DNA of 64,000 nt from Vigna angularis (GCF_016808095.1 NC_068972.1:10472001-10536000); one strand, 5' to 3'. Positions 10,987 to 24,482 are shown, counted from the stretch's first letter. Made by a program: numbers and translations. The notes: a model not told the origin generated them from the sequence alone.

Positions 10987-11023
10987 CCATGTCATCAATC
11001 TGTGTATGGTAAACCTAACCAAT
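10987..11023 (+). promoter_or_regulatory. H2B promoter relic 2
   Basis: CCATGTCATCAATCTGTGT followed by AACCAATAAAATTTC again has 32-bp spacing. It is 101 bp downstream of relic 1, so the two look like a tandem duplication of a promoter block. No coding remnant follows. Confidence 0.6.
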
Positions 11024-12894
11024 AAAATTTCATCAACTGCATTGTTTTGGACCATTAATCTCCGCTTCATTCAAACACATCAATGGGCTCGTCACTTTCC
11101 ATTCACAAAATTTATTTTTAAGGAAAAATAAACATTTTTAAAATGATATTTTTAAAATTTGTAAATATAGTTACTTAATATTTTTTTCAATTTCCTACAC
11201 TTTACTCTTTTTTTTCACTTTTCTGTCCTTATTTTGTTTATAATCTAACATACGTAATTGAAGATAAAAATTTGGAGTCAATTTTGTATTTTTATTTATC
11301 TAAAGGTAAAGATCATTCTTTCTGGACGCAGGAGAAAAATGTTGTGTAATTGATAAAAAATATGATAGAAGGTCAATTTGAGGTAGAAGGTTTATTCTAT
11401 GTTAGAATAATTGTTGGACGAAAAATTAAGTTAAGATATGAATTTGTGATTTGCTATATTTTTTTAATATGAATAATTGAGTTTTTATAAAAAGGTATAA
11501 CTTGTTTTTATTCTAGTGGTAAATGTTTTATAAAATAATTAATATTAAAATCAAAATTACGAGTGACGAAATTATGAAGAGAAAATTTGTTATAAATATT
11601 TCATTATTACCTAGATAAGTAAATTGTGTTTTTTAATATAATAAATTAACTCGCAACGTTTTATAATTTCTTTTATAGTGTAAAAATATTAAAAAATTAA
11701 ACTTATAATTAGGAAGACAATGTTAGTTGAGGATTTTATTTTAACTAGTGACTTGATTAAGAATAATAAACCAATTTTATTGGTTTGTTCAACATAATGC
11801 CTGGCATGTGGATTTACATGTTGTTTCCCGTGGGTAAGGTTAAAAAAAATTAAGTTAAACATGTTTTTGATTTTTCGATTATAATATAAAATTAAAATTT
11901 GTCTCATCTTCAAATTTAGATTTTTTTTATTATTAGATATAGTTTTTCCTATTCAATATATTATTTTTCTCTAACATGTTAAACAACATTCTAATGTAAC
12001 ATCTCCAATTACACATGGTTATTTTAGTATTGCCATGTGTTGAGCCTTCTTCTTCACAACCCCAAAGTTCTTCTCCCTCATCAATAACCTCAGCCTCATT
12101 TCCACAAGAGTTTCATCTTAGCCGTCATCCAAACAAAACACATTTCACAAACCTTAAAAACCCTTAACCCCATTGTCATCTTAAACCTTTTTTCCTCCAC
12201 TTTCGTCAAACTCACCTTCATTGCCATAGTTATTGTCACATTCTCTGTCATGTTTCACAAAATTAGATCTTTTAAATATATTAAAAGACTTTGATTTTTA
12301 TATATGTAGAGAGAGATAGTGTTTGATTTGAAAAGGAAAGTGTTTTAACCAGGGTTTGATTTAACGTGATAAAATAAATGACAATGTGAAAAAACAAATT
12401 TAGTATTTTATATGGATGAAACAATAGGAAAAATTATTACATTCACAACTCACAATATTTGAAGCTATTTCATGGGTTAAGTTTTTAATGTTTTTTGTGC
12501 ATACAAGAACATTTGTTAAAAAAATGTTTTGAGAAAATAGTTTCTAACTCTAGCTTACACGTAGGGATGACAACGGATCGAGTCAGATATAGACAGTGTT
12601 TTAAAATATATTTTATTCTATATAATGCATTATGTAGAATTTTGTTGCATATTTTTTTATTATGATGTCTTTGTTTCTAACTATATATCTGAAAAAGAGT
12701 AAAAAGGATAAATTTGACCGAATAAAAAGGAGAAAATAAGATTATTTGTTTTGAGAAAAGAAATTATGGTGGTAAAAAGATTTGTATATAAGGTGGGTGA
12801 AAGTTAGTGAACAATATAATAGATACAAAAATTATTAAATGATAATTTTATCTTGATTGTTAAAATTAATATAGAATAATTTGTAATTATTGAC

Positions 12895-13045
12895 TATTAT
12901 TATTATCATCAATAATAATAATAATATAATAATATTAATAATAATAATAATTAATGTTAATGTTATTATTATTAATATAATAATATTTATTATTATTAAT
13001 TATCTATAATGTTTAATAATAATAAGTATAATTATTATTATTTCA
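12895..13045. repeat. ATT/AAT microsatellite, inverted
   Basis: A run of AAT units is followed by a run of ATT units, so the tract can fold back on itself. It interrupts otherwise featureless AT-rich DNA. Confidence 0.8.
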
Positions 13046-13595
13046 ATAGTTTTAATTTCACAATTAATATTTTTACTGTTGGAATTTAAAAAAAAATTAT
13101 GGACATTGAAGTAAAAGTATAAGTGTTAAATTGTCTGTCGCTTCTCATCACTTCGTGTATGCAAGGATAGAAATGAAAATATTTTATTTTTCCTAAATTC
13201 ATCCGCACAAATTATATTTAATTTAGACCCATTTCGTCCATCTTCATTCATCATCTTAAGAAATAAATACTCATAAACAAATACATATGATATATGAACT
13301 ATTTTTTTTTAATTTGATCACATCAAATGTTTTTAACTATTTATACATATATATATATATATTATGTAACTCAACCTTATTATATTTGGGCTGCATATGA
13401 CATACACACTAGTTTGATTTGATTTACATTTGAAGTTTTATTTTCAAACATGCAAACGCCCCGCCGCGTACCCAAAATATTGAAAAAATCATAACCCGCC
13501 AAAACAATATAAAGCACAAAATACTGTAAAGTTAAATAAAAAATGAAAACATGCCAAGATTCCGAAATCTCCCTCCAAAAGCAAAAAAAATACTG

Positions 13596-13660
13596 CCACG
13601 TCATCGATCCGTGTGACCGTAACCCAACCAATCAGCTTCCACGACTCATTCCTATATAAA
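13596..13660 (+). promoter_or_regulatory. Histone H2B core promoter, copy 2
   Basis: CCACGTCA at 13596, ATCGATCCGTG next to it, CCAAT at 13628 and TATATAAA at 13653. Spacings of 32 and 25 bp are identical to copy 1. Similarity to copy 1 extends upstream through ATCTCCCTCCAAAA, so promoter and gene were duplicated together. Confidence 0.85.
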
Positions 13661-13749
13661 CCACTCTCCACCGCTTCTGATAGATCTCATCACTGAACCT
13701 TTGCATTGTCATCCCCTTTCATATCCTCTCAAGCATTTTAAACCAAGCA

Positions 13750-14160
13750 ATGGCCAAGGGTGAGAAGAAACCGGCTGAGAAAAAGCCTGCAGAGAAGGCT
13801 CCGGCCGAGAAAACGAAAGCAGAGAAGAAGATCCCGAAGGATGCCACCTCCGGTGACAAGAAGAAGAAGAAGAAGGCCAAGAGCGTGGAAACCTACAAGA
13901 TCTATATCTTTAAGGTCCTCAAGCAGGTCCACCCTGACATTGGGATCTCCAGCAAGGCAATGGGGATCATGAACAGCTTCATCAATGATATCTTTGAGAA
14001 GCTTGCCCAAGAATCATCCAGACTGGCCCGTTACAACAAGAAGCCCACCATCACATCCCGTGAGATCCAGACCGCGGTTCGTCTTGTCCTCCCTGGTGAG
14101 CTTGCCAAGCACGCCGTCTCCGAAGGCACCAAGGCAGTCACCAAATTTACCAGTTCTTGA
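13750..14160 (+). CDS. H2B: Histone H2B, copy 2
   Basis: An intronless 136-codon gene whose product has the same domain layout as the copy at 8119: a basic KPAEK-type tail to about residue 45, the histone fold and the C-terminal helix [12 protein letters not shown]. Nearly all base differences from copy 1 are synonymous, so both copies are under protein-level constraint and probably both expressed. Same strand, 5.6 kb apart, with matching promoters: a dispersed tandem duplication. The ATG context (CAATGGCC) and the conserved MAKGEKK fix the start. Confidence 0.98.
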   Translation: MAKGEKKPAEKKPAEKAPAEKTKAEKKIPKDATSGDKKKKKKAKSVETYKIYIFKVLKQVHPDIGISSKAMGIMNSFINDIFEKLAQESSRLARYNKKPTITSREIQTAVRLVLPGELAKHAVSEGTKAVTKFTSS

Positions 14161-16254
14161 GATCTTTTATGAGAGTTAGGGTTTTCTTGATGTATATTTT
14201 GGATCGTTCTTTTTAATGGCATTTCTTGTTTTCTGGAACATTTAAATATATATCGCAGTCTTTTAATTTTTGTCTTCCCTTTTTACAATTTCTTGAAGAC
14301 GTTTTTTTATCGTTTTTTTTTATGTTTTGGGAATTTTCCGTAACTCTAACACTTTCTTTTGGGAATGGCTGTGTTTGCGTTCTATTATAAACACATTTTT
14401 TTGCGTTGTATCTGTAAAGTTTCAATTTTTTTGAGCAAGATGGTAGCTTTTATGTACATGGATAAGTGGCTTTAAATGTTCTTCGTTTATCGGTTAACCC
14501 TTTGGTGTGTAATGTTTTGTTGATTTTATGGGTTTATTAGCCGAAAATGATTCTTGTGGTACTCCCTTTCTTTTTATACAGTAAGGTATATTTATATCAT
14601 TGTGAGATTTTAGTAATGTTTTTTTGTTAAATTGTTTTGTTGGCGATATTAGGGTTGATATTCTGGTTTGGCGTATAGCATTGGGGAGTTCTTTAAGCCT
14701 CGTTGTTTCTTAAGGTGTTATTGCCTCTTGCAATTGGTTGTACATTTTTGTTGGTTATCTTGTGGATATTGCAGAATTTTATTTAAAGTGTTGCTCTGTT
14801 TCTGTTTATTAGTTCCTGTGTGTATCCAAGTACTTTTAATGTTTAGTTTGTTATTGAGTATACTCCTTTTAAATGGAGTCAAAACTCTGTGAAATTTAAG
14901 ATTTTGCAGTTCATTAGAAATGACAAACATTGTGCTATTTCATGGTAGTATTGTGTTTGAATTTACATGAAGTCCTGGTTGTGCTGTCTTCATGAAGATG
15001 TTTAACCTTCAAATATATGGTTGACAGTTTATATATAATGACAACTGTGACCGTATTCAGTAAATTCTAGAACAATTTTGTTTCTGGGTCCCTGATTTGA
15101 GAACTGGTTTAAAAATGTTACACTATGATGGTCCATATACATTTCACAGAACAGCATTATTAAGCAGCCTACGTTTTCTGGACACTCACCTTTTATCCAA
15201 TGAATGGTAGAGCTATAACTCAATTAAATGTTATGTGTGAGTGTCATAGTTCACTGGGTTAGGTTAGGTCTATGATGGAGAAAGTATTTGGGCAATTGTG
15301 TCGTTGAATTGAGTGGCTGAAGATGCAACTGAAGTTGTTACATAAGGGATTGCTGCATGCATGCGTTTTATGGTTCAATTGTCTCTCAGAAACTGGTAAC
15401 CAGAGTGATTGTTTTGTTTCCTATGCATTGTAGCATGGTTATTTGGTGAAGTTGCTGATCTACCAAGAGTTTAAGTTGACTTTTGTACCTATGAATCTCT
15501 GGATTTGTGGTTTATACATGACAGCACACTCGAAGGGTGTTCAACAAATTCCAAGATCAACTGGAGTGCTGATACTTTGATATCAGTTAACAGCTATTTC
15601 ACATTTTTAGAAAATTACAATCAATTTATCTTAGTCATTCTGAACAGTATAATTACATTTTTTTCACGATTAAATGTTTTATTAATTAAAGATGGATTGT
15701 CAATGATAGTTGTAAAGAATATCTCTTCAACATAGCTCTTAAAGTTTGTCATTGGCACTTAAATTTTTTACAGAACAGTGCAAAGCAGATATAAATTTTG
15801 GTTCAAATCCACTAATTACTGAAACAGGGGTATAGATGTGCTCCATAATTAGTTTTGTAGAATTTTACATAAATAGCTTTTGAAATTTTATTTTAGGAAC
15901 GTTTTCATATCAGCGAAGTAACTTTTCCAAATTCTGCATCATTGAGGAGAGGATTATGAGAAACAGAGGAGAAAGATTAGGGGAGTATGATGAATGTGTA
16001 AATAGGTCATCGGAAAATTAAGTTTGCAATATAAATAGAATTTTAGAATTTAGTTTGAAAATATATAATACTTTGAAAGTGTTTTGGCAATTTTTTTTTA
16101 AAGGATTACGGAAAATGTCTATTAACTAGCACTTTATAGAATATAGGAAGAAACAATGGGTGCAGAAACTATTTTCCTCCCAAAAAACTACCTTAATTCT
16201 TTCTACACCCACAATTTTATTTGAAAATTTCAAATTTATATCAGTCTAGATAGG

Positions 16255-16725
16255 AGGCTGTTTCTTCCTCACCTTATCAATATTTTTTTTTCAATATCCC
16301 ATCAAAATTTCCGGAATATTTTATCCGGAAAAAATGGGGATGAGTGTTCTTTCCGGAATTGATTTAGCGTGTTTTGAAAAAAGAAGCTTGAATGATAGGA
16401 TGCAGAGAGAAATTTGATGGGGTGCATAAGAAAAAGTCCAAAAATAATTTGCCTCTAGAACCACATCTAGGCCCATTATAGTCGAAGGTTACCCATTCTC
16501 TAATATGGGCTTGTTGTGAGATGTGTTTTGGATGTCGGTAACTTTTCGAATGCAATTTGTTTTTCTGCACCCTATCATTTTTCTACCTGTACGACATCAA
16601 AGCTTTTGGAAAATTTTATCCAGAATAAGAAGAGTGTGTACTGGAAATTTCCAAAATTAATTTAATGCGTTTCGAAAAATAAAATCTGAAATAATAGGAT
16701 GAAGATAAAAATTTGTTGTGTGGTA
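16255..16725 (+). repeat. Diverged direct repeat, offset about 295 bp
   Basis: The block near 16300 (CATCAAAATTTCCGGAATATT, then ATTTTATCCGGA, GCGTGTTTTGAAAA, GATAGGATG) recurs near 16595 in the same order with many substitutions. Short inverted matches of the type CTGCACCCTATCAT/ATGATAGGATGCAG also occur inside, as in a fold-back element. Confidence 0.55.
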
Positions 16726-19217
16726 AAGTTAGTGGTGGTGCAGTTAGTCAACTCAATTAGTGGCTTAATGATTATTATTAACATAAGTGGAGTTGAGTTA
16801 GTGAATGACAATGACTATGTTGGAATAGTCTTCTTTTTAAAGGACTTTGAGAAGGGAAGAAAATTATTTTTCTTTATAAATAAAAATTAATATTATATAA
16901 GAAAGATTTCAAACTCATTTTAATTTGTGGACAATTTATTCATTCTTTTCAATTTTTTCCTTCTAAATTCCTTAAGAAAATTCTCCATATTGGTCTTTCC
17001 TTGTACACCATCGTTATTGCTACTTTCCATATCGCTAGTTCTTCTACTCTTTTGCGACCACATTCATTGTTTTGTCTGCCCCAAATGTCTACTATTTACT
17101 ATTACAATTTTTTTTATGATTTATTTTTTCTTCATTAAGTTGACTTTTATGTCCGACGAATATGGATGAAAAAGGATCACAAATATTAGAAAATTTAAGC
17201 CATGTTATTAATTACTATTGTTATAAATTAATAAGGATAGTAAATCACATAAAAATTAAATCACGTTATATCTTAGAAAAATTAATAAGGTATTTTTTTT
17301 TCAATAGACTATGTTAATTGTTAGTAAATTAGATAAATTCACAACTTCTTATGTTCTTCTTTTTAAACTCATTAAACCAATTGTTAATAGAAAAATTAAA
17401 CGAAGAATCTCTTTTACCATTCTTTTCAACTTTACCATTAAGTAAATATTAGAATGAATATTAATTTTTCAAAAAAAACATTAAACCAAATTTGAATGAG
17501 ATAAACTATTTAAGTGAGTTGCTAAGATAAACCAAACAAACATTTCTATAATATATTTGTTGTTAATCATCAAAAATTAAAAATTTGGGGGAAGTTATAT
17601 AAATTATTTAAAATAATTGGATAGTATTTATCGTGAACTTTAAACAAGAATTCAACTTTTAACAGAAAAAATACAAAAGACTCCACTAAAAAGTACTTTG
17701 GTTAAAATAAACATCAGTGTTAACATGATTGCTTGTTAATAAAAGTACTTCAGTTACATGTTACTTCGAGTTTCTCTTAACAGAAAATTTCTGTTCCATT
17801 ATCAGTCATACTCATACACTAAAACATTAACCTATATTACTATTCAAATTCGTATCATGCTTGTTATATATGTCTTCATTTCTCTTTTGGTTTTTAACTT
17901 TATCCTTAACAATCTTTTCTATTTGTTCACTTTTTCTTCTCTCTGTATATAGTATGCAAAATATATTTCTCTTTGTACACATGCTCATAATGGAAGTAGA
18001 CATTAGCAACCACCGTCCCTTTATCATTTTCACTAATCAGAAGATCCTATCAACAACTTAGGATTCGAAAATGCAAGAATCTTAGGAAGAAACCCTAAAA
18101 ACAGCAGTAAAGAATATGCAATGAGAGTTTTGTTTCGGAAAGAGTGAGCGAATTGAAGGTGGATAAGGTGATGTTGTTTGAGAGGAAGGGAACAAAGTTG
18201 AATGGATGAAATAATGTTATGGCATGTTGGAGATGGAGTTTTGCTGAAAAGCGAAGAGAGTGGAAAAGAGACAATTTGGAAGGAGATAAAAACATTGTGT
18301 GTGTCGTTGTATTGATATGAATGGAACACAAATAATTGAGGATGTATTAATCAAAGGTACCCCAGTTGTATACCTAATCCCCATATTCTGGAATATTATT
18401 GCATGTGGTGATGGATCTTCTCTCTAGAAATCAGTGTTTGTTTCATCCTTTTTGTTGCAAGCTGTTAGTTGTTTTCTTAGTTAGAAAGTACTCCATACAT
18501 ATTGGGGAAGGAAGCCCACCCTCCTTTTTAAGCAACGTGTAATATGATATCCTACCATCATATTTTAACAATTTTTTTTAAGAATTTTTTGACAATAAAT
18601 AATGTGTTACTATTCTGTATATTTAAAATAGACTATCACATAGATGATTGTTAAAACATTGTAAAAAAAAAATTGTTAAAAAGACATTTTTTATATCATA
18701 ATTCAATTTTTTTCTATACATTCAAAAGAATATCTTATATTTTTCTATAATATTTATAAAGATAAATAATATAAAATTCAAGAGTATGAGTTTATAATTT
18801 TGATATTTAATAAAAATGGGAAAGCAAAATGATATGAAAAAAAATAAAAACTACAAACAGATAAGTCTCAAGATATATAGACAACTCATATTTCAAAAAC
18901 AATTAGGTTCACCATTTATTTCAATAAAATATTTTAATGGTATAGTATCGAAGTCAGGTATAGTTTTATGTTAGAAATGATGTCATGTTTCTTATACAAT
19001 TATCAGACCTTTTTTAATCTTTCTAATTTATTTCAATAAAAAATTTCAATATATGTAATAAAAAATGAACAATATATACTAATGAGACTCATCCCTGTAT
19101 CTCATATTGAATAACTTTTTTACTTGAAAATCGTGTATTAATTAAAAATAGCATTAATTTATATGTTATATAAGTGAGAGTAATTTTTATTTTACAAAAA
19201 TGAATTAAATTTAAACT

Positions 19218-19220
<3 letters not shown>

Positions 19221-19276
<56 letters not shown>
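19221..19276. repeat. (TA)n microsatellite
   Basis: About 28 uninterrupted TA units. Confidence 0.97.
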
Positions 19277-19281
<5 letters not shown>

Positions 19282-20861
19282 TTATTATCTGAATTATTTT
19301 AAAACTATTTATAAATATTTAATTTCATGAATAAAAATGTTTAGGATTATAAATAAAATCAAATTATAATATATAAAGGATATACTTATAGTATTTATTA
19401 TTTAGTATATTATTCATTAATGGGATTTATCATTTCGTATCCGTTAGAGGAAGATATCTATTATTTTTAACAGAATGCATGAATGCAAATGGGAATAAGA
19501 AAGTAGGCATTTACATTTCGCCACATTTTTTAGAGGAGCATGGCAAGTAGAAGTTGATCTGATTGATCAAACATGATTTGACTCCAAACTATAGCAATGA
19601 TTAATTTTGGTAGCAGGTTATATAGCGCATTTGATGCCTATAAATCAGTTATTATTACACACAATTTAATGCATCATTGGCCCACTAATCAAATAATTTT
19701 CCTTCACTGTAATTCTAAGCATGCTGATTTCGGCTTCTTAAGAAATTTAAGTGCTCTCTGAACATTTCTTACTTTTACACATTCCTTTCAAAAACAAATT
19801 ATTAGACACAAACTATATTAATAATCACATGAACCTATAGTTTACTGATGATTCCTGGACAACTTTGACAAATGGTATTCGATAAACATTAAGGTCGGAC
19901 GATGATAGGTTAATTTTCGAACGTGATTAAAGTAAAATACGGATTAAGAATGATTGAACTGTGGATTGGGTCATGATTAAGATTTTGTTAATTTGAAGCT
20001 CACGACCAAAACTATAAATACAAGTTAATGACAAGAGGTAGATAAGTTCATTAATTACGCATTTATTACAGCGTTTAACTTACCGATCCGGTCAGTGCAC
20101 AGAAGACTAAACAAGACTTGACCAAACGAAAAAAATTGAAAGAGCGTGAACCAGACAACGTCGAGAGAAAATTGTACAAGACTTAGATAACTCGAACCAT
20201 ACGGAAGATATAGTTTTCACTTTTATTATATATTCTCACTTTCTTTGCTTTATTAACTTCACCCTTTTAACCTAAGAGAATCAAAACCATATCTACACTA
20301 TCATTTTCGTAAAAAAACTTTAATAAAATGGACCACTGTATCTTTATATTGAAGTCATGTTAGGACATATACTACACATCAAATGATTATCTAACCATAC
20401 AAGAAAAATATAAATTAGATGTCCACTTTATTTACTAGTATAATGTTAAATAAAAACGAAAATGAAAAAAAAAACTGCTAAATGTCGAATAAATAATATT
20501 TAGAATTATTTCCTTAACTTTTTAATTGTATTAATAAAATTGGTGCTTTTAAACATTTGTTTTTTAATTACGTTTCATTGTCATCTTATAAAGGATGATT
20601 TAAGAAGTTTAGAATAAAAGATTTTAGGATCGAGTTTTTCTCTTTCTTTTTTAGGTCTGACATGATATATTCAGTTATAAAATAAAATCAATTTTGACTT
20701 AATTAATTTATTTTAACTTTTTACTACTTAACCAAACATGAATCGGTCAATATACACTTATTAGACAAAACTCGAACTCGAATTTCCAACCACTGCTCTA
20801 ATAGAAAAGTTACGTACATAAAATATTTTAATCAAATATTTGAAAGTAATATTAAAGAAAA

Positions 20862-22472
20862 GGTTTAATTGATTCGGAGGTATGTGCAGATTTGCGTCAA
20901 TAGGATTCTCGTATTTTAAAAGTGCTCAATTTGGTCCTTATTAATGTAAAATTGAGTCAATAATGTCTTGCCGTTAATTGCTGTGGATGACGTTAAATGT
21001 GCGTTGTGGCATACTGAGGTAGCAATTACTAACTATGTGACATAGTAACAACTTATTACGTGAAATTATTTTATTTTAAGTTTAAAATAAATTATATTTA
21101 ATAAATATAGTCCTCGTAAATGAAGAGATTTCAAAGCTCATAAATGTGTTAATCATTCTAAATCCAACAATAAACAAATTCTCTATATTTTTGTTTCCAC
21201 AATCAATCAAGTCCACAATCAAGTCTACAATCTCATCAGATAGAGAAGAAGAAAACCTAAAAATGGTTGAATAACCCTCTTCCGTCGACGCCCTCGCCCT
21301 CTTCTGCCGCGCCGCCTCCCCACACACTACCCCCCACCTCTCCTCCACCTCCAGAATCGCCTTCCTCTTCCTTACTTTCTCCCCTCGCTGGGAAACTTTC
21401 TTCTCACCCTCCCACACCCACCTCTTCAACATTTACATCCACGCCTATCCCCCAATCCAACCGCCTAGTGCACCTCACATGCCTTACAGTCTTACAGTGT
21501 TTTCTGTTTATGGCTTTGGCTTCTGGGTTTATGAACTTTTAGTGTGTTTTTATTGATGAGAAAGAAGTGGAAAAAAGGAGCTAATTTTTCTTCTGTGATA
21601 ATTTATCTCTCACTGGTGAATTGGTTGATTTATCTTTGTACTGGATTATTCAATTCCTTTGGTGGTTTTGGCTTCTAGACGTCGCTGCTGTGGTTACCAA
21701 TTCTTCACGCACGCCACATGTTTGTAAATTTGCCTCAATGGTACTATCCTCTCTCTACTGCCACCTTATTCCTTACACTGTAATAACCCAACGCCACACA
21801 ACACCTTTCTCAAATTCTCCTCCACTCTCTCATCTTCCACTTCCGCCACTCACCACCCTCTCCCCCTTGACTTCTCCCCCTCCCAACTCCTCGACCTCCT
21901 CTGCCGCCAACACCATGTAATGTTTCTATGCTGGTTTTGAGTCAACTCAGAAGACTTTGCTTCAGGTGTTGCCCATAGTGCTTTACCGCTAACAATTTGT
22001 CGATTCCACCGAAAAATCACCGGTAGATGACGCCAAAATCGTAAAACCAAACTTCATCCACAACTAATTTCTCACCATAACCATATTTTCTCCCAATTTC
22101 AAACAAGAATGAATCCACAGAAAAACCCTATTTTCCCCAATTTTCTCGCACACTCAAAATCTGACCCCAAAATACCAAACTTAATCCTAATACGTTTTAA
22201 TTTCATTTCCAGAAATAAATATAACGTTTTGTTTTTATTAAATTTACCATATTTTAAAGTTTTTAAAAATTTAAAATCAAATAAATCCGTAATGAGTTGT
22301 TACTGTGCCACGTCATTATTAAATGCTACCTCAGCATGCCACAACGCAAAAAATTTAACGTCGTCCACAGCAATTAACGGCAAGGGCATTATTGACTCAA
22401 TTTTACATAAATAGAGACCTAATTGAGCACTTTCAAAATATGCACAAACAGGATCTCCGAATCTATTAAACC
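20862..22472. mobile_element. Non-autonomous MULE with perfect 9-bp target duplication; possible Pack-MULE
   Basis: Ends are GGTTTAATTGATTCGGAG and CTCCGAATCTATTAAACC, with inverted similarity running about 200 bp inward (for example GTGGCATACTGAGGTAGCA against TGCTACCTCAGCATGCCAC). The flanks are identical: TAAAGAAAA at 20853-20861 and at 22473-22481. No transposase is present. The interior (about 21260-21960) is markedly richer in C than its surroundings and contains stretches that read like exon sequence, e.g. VDALALFCRAASP near 21280 and FSPSQLLDLLCRQ near 21870, so it may have captured host gene pieces. The GGTTTAAT end is shared with the element at 189. Confidence 0.93.
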
Positions 22473-22481
22473 TAAAGAAAA

Positions 22482-22646
22482 TGTTCCTTATCTAGATTGC
22501 TACGTCGAATTCTGATTAACAAAAGATGAGTAGATTATTCAAAATACAAAGATAAACCATAAAAGATTATTCCATAGCACTATATGTGAAACTTATTCGT
22601 TTATAACATTTTCCTCCGTAATATTTTATTTAATTTCCTAATTAAT

Positions 22647-22707
<61 letters not shown>

Positions 22708-23182
22708 ATAAAATCCTTTTTAAATAGATATTTTCAAATAGTTATAACAATAAACTCTAAATAAATATATAAAAATTGAATTATAAATTTTGTTTAAATT
22801 TTTTTAAAATCTAATTGAACTTTACAAAATATGTCTAAAAGATAATTTTTTTATCAATTTATATATTAAAAAACTAATATGACTCTAACATTAGGTTAAT
22901 AAACAGTAACTCAACTTCATAAAATTATTTATTTTAATAACATTTTATAATATTTTATACTTAATAATATTTTATTTAACTTTTTCTTTCATTATATTTT
23001 TATCCTTCATATAATCTTTTGTAAATACGAATTGTTAATAATAAAATTTTATATAAATATATAAAAATTGAATTAAAAAATTTATTAAGAAATAATTTTA
23101 ATCTAATTCAACCTTATAAAATCGATTTGAAAGATAATATTTGGATCTAGTTATAAATTGTAAACACTCGTAACTTTGACAT
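22482..23182. other. AT-rich intergenic DNA with (AT)n tract
   Basis: An (AT)n microsatellite occupies about 22650-22704. Nothing else recognisable. Confidence 0.6.
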
Positions 23183-23377
23183 TGTTGGGAATTCAAGTGA
23201 GTCTAAGTCTCACATTGGATAGAAATGAGAAATTAAAATACTATATAAAGATGAAAGTTCATATTATCTTAAGGTTTTGGGTAGAAAGTAGTGTCAATCT
23301 ATCCTTTGTAGGATTGAACTCAGATCTCATTTGGTATTATGTCTCTCCAGTGAATCTCTTCCTCGATATACCCAACA
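23183..23377 (+). mobile_element. Probable solo LTR of a small LTR element (TRIM-like)
   Basis: It starts TGTTGGGAATTCAAG and ends TACCCAACA, the TG...CA inverted ends of an LTR, 195 bp long. Flanking pentamers GACAT and GATAT match at four of five positions. The internal phrases AAGTCTCACATTGGATAG and CTTAAGGTTTTGGGT recur in degraded form at 31341-31470. Confidence 0.7.
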
Positions 23378-24109
23378 GATATTTACTAAAAAATGAATTT
23401 TAAATCTAACTTAACCTTATATAAAAGTAAAATTTATATCAGTTCATAATATAAACTCATTTTGTTTTTAGTAAACCTGAGATGTCCAACCATATGTTTT
23501 TAGAAAGTAAAAACAAATAAACAATGTATATTTTTCAATATGTAAAAAAGTTTTTAAAAAATTATTCTCTCTAATGTATATTCTCATTTGTTATTAACAA
23601 ATATTAATTATTAATATTATATTAGTAGAGAAGTCAAATCCAAAACCTTTTCTCATTATCATTTCCATCTTTACCACCAAATCAATCTTAATTCTAAGTA
23701 CATTCTCCAAAACTTTCTCTATCTTTTTAATGTGCGTTAAAATTAATCTATTAAACAGTAGTTATAATATCACGAAATATATATAATATGTATATTGTGA
23801 TGATGGTATTGAATTGAATGCCGATAGAGTAAGAAAAGGGCGGCCTAATTTGTCTGGTGGAGTTCCCAATTTGAAGCTCATGCATTGCATAGTCATTGTC
23901 TCAGTGATATTCTTCATTACTATATATATCACTGCTCTTTTTCACCTGGAAGAACCTTTTCTTTATTCATTGCAGCTTTTTCAACTTTCCTCCTCTTGCT
24001 TTATTTTATTTTATCTTCTTTTTCCATGCATCCAACGTAGATATGATTTTTCTGATACTTGAGACACCGTTTTGCTTTTCGGATGCACTACATGCAAATA
24101 CAATGAAAC
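23378..24109. other. AT-rich intergenic DNA
   Basis: An 82-codon open frame at 23814-24062 is hydrophobic and low in complexity; I do not support it as a gene. Confidence 0.5.
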
Positions 24110-24139
24110 TTACACTAGTGCAGCGAGGGGCTTTTACCG

Positions 24140-24465
24140 CGGTTGATTTTCACTATACGTCGCGTTTCATGAACCGCGGCATATTCAGCCGCGATAGTAA
24201 GTCAGACACTTTATGCCGCGGTTCGAACCGCGGTATATAGGCTGAGAAATATGCCGCGGTTGTCTAGGGAACCGCTGCCTAAATTCATTTTTTAAAAAAA
24301 AAAAAAATAAAAAAAAATTAAAAATGCACTATATGCCGCGGTTGAACCGCGACCATATGTCTCGTTTTTTAAAAAAAATAAGCACTATATGCCGCGGTTG
24401 TGGTTAGAACCGCGGCATATTCCCCTTATATGCCGCGGTTGTGGTTAGAACCGCGGCATATTCCC
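24140..24465. repeat. Left subterminal palindrome array of the CACTA element
   Basis: About six or seven palindromic units built on ATGCCGCGGTT and AACCGCGGCAT. Two adjacent ones (near 24390 and 24429) are almost identical, with the loop GTGGTTA. In En/Spm such subterminal motifs bind TNPA. Confidence 0.93.
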
Positions 24466-24482
24466 CTGCAGTTTTTTAAAAT

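Larger units (their letters stand above)
10517..13595. other. Intergenic region between the two H2B genes
   Basis: Mostly AT-rich, with no supported coding region. It contains two H2B-promoter relics (10886-10922 and 10987-11023) and an ATT/AAT-rich tract (12895-13045). Confidence 0.5.
14161..20852. other. Long AT-rich intergenic region
   Basis: The first few hundred bases are probably the H2B 3' UTR and flank. No coding region could be supported; the open frames present are short and low in complexity. A diverged direct duplication is at 16255-16725 and a (TA)n tract at 19221-19276. Around 19890-20250 the composition and CGATCCGGTCAGTGCAC-type sequence look like LTR debris, but no ends could be defined. 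Confidence 0.5.

Noticed and set aside
17758..18331. Overlapping open frames of 64-98 codons on both strands
   Set aside because: Low-complexity hydrophobic translations with no splice continuity or recognised motif.
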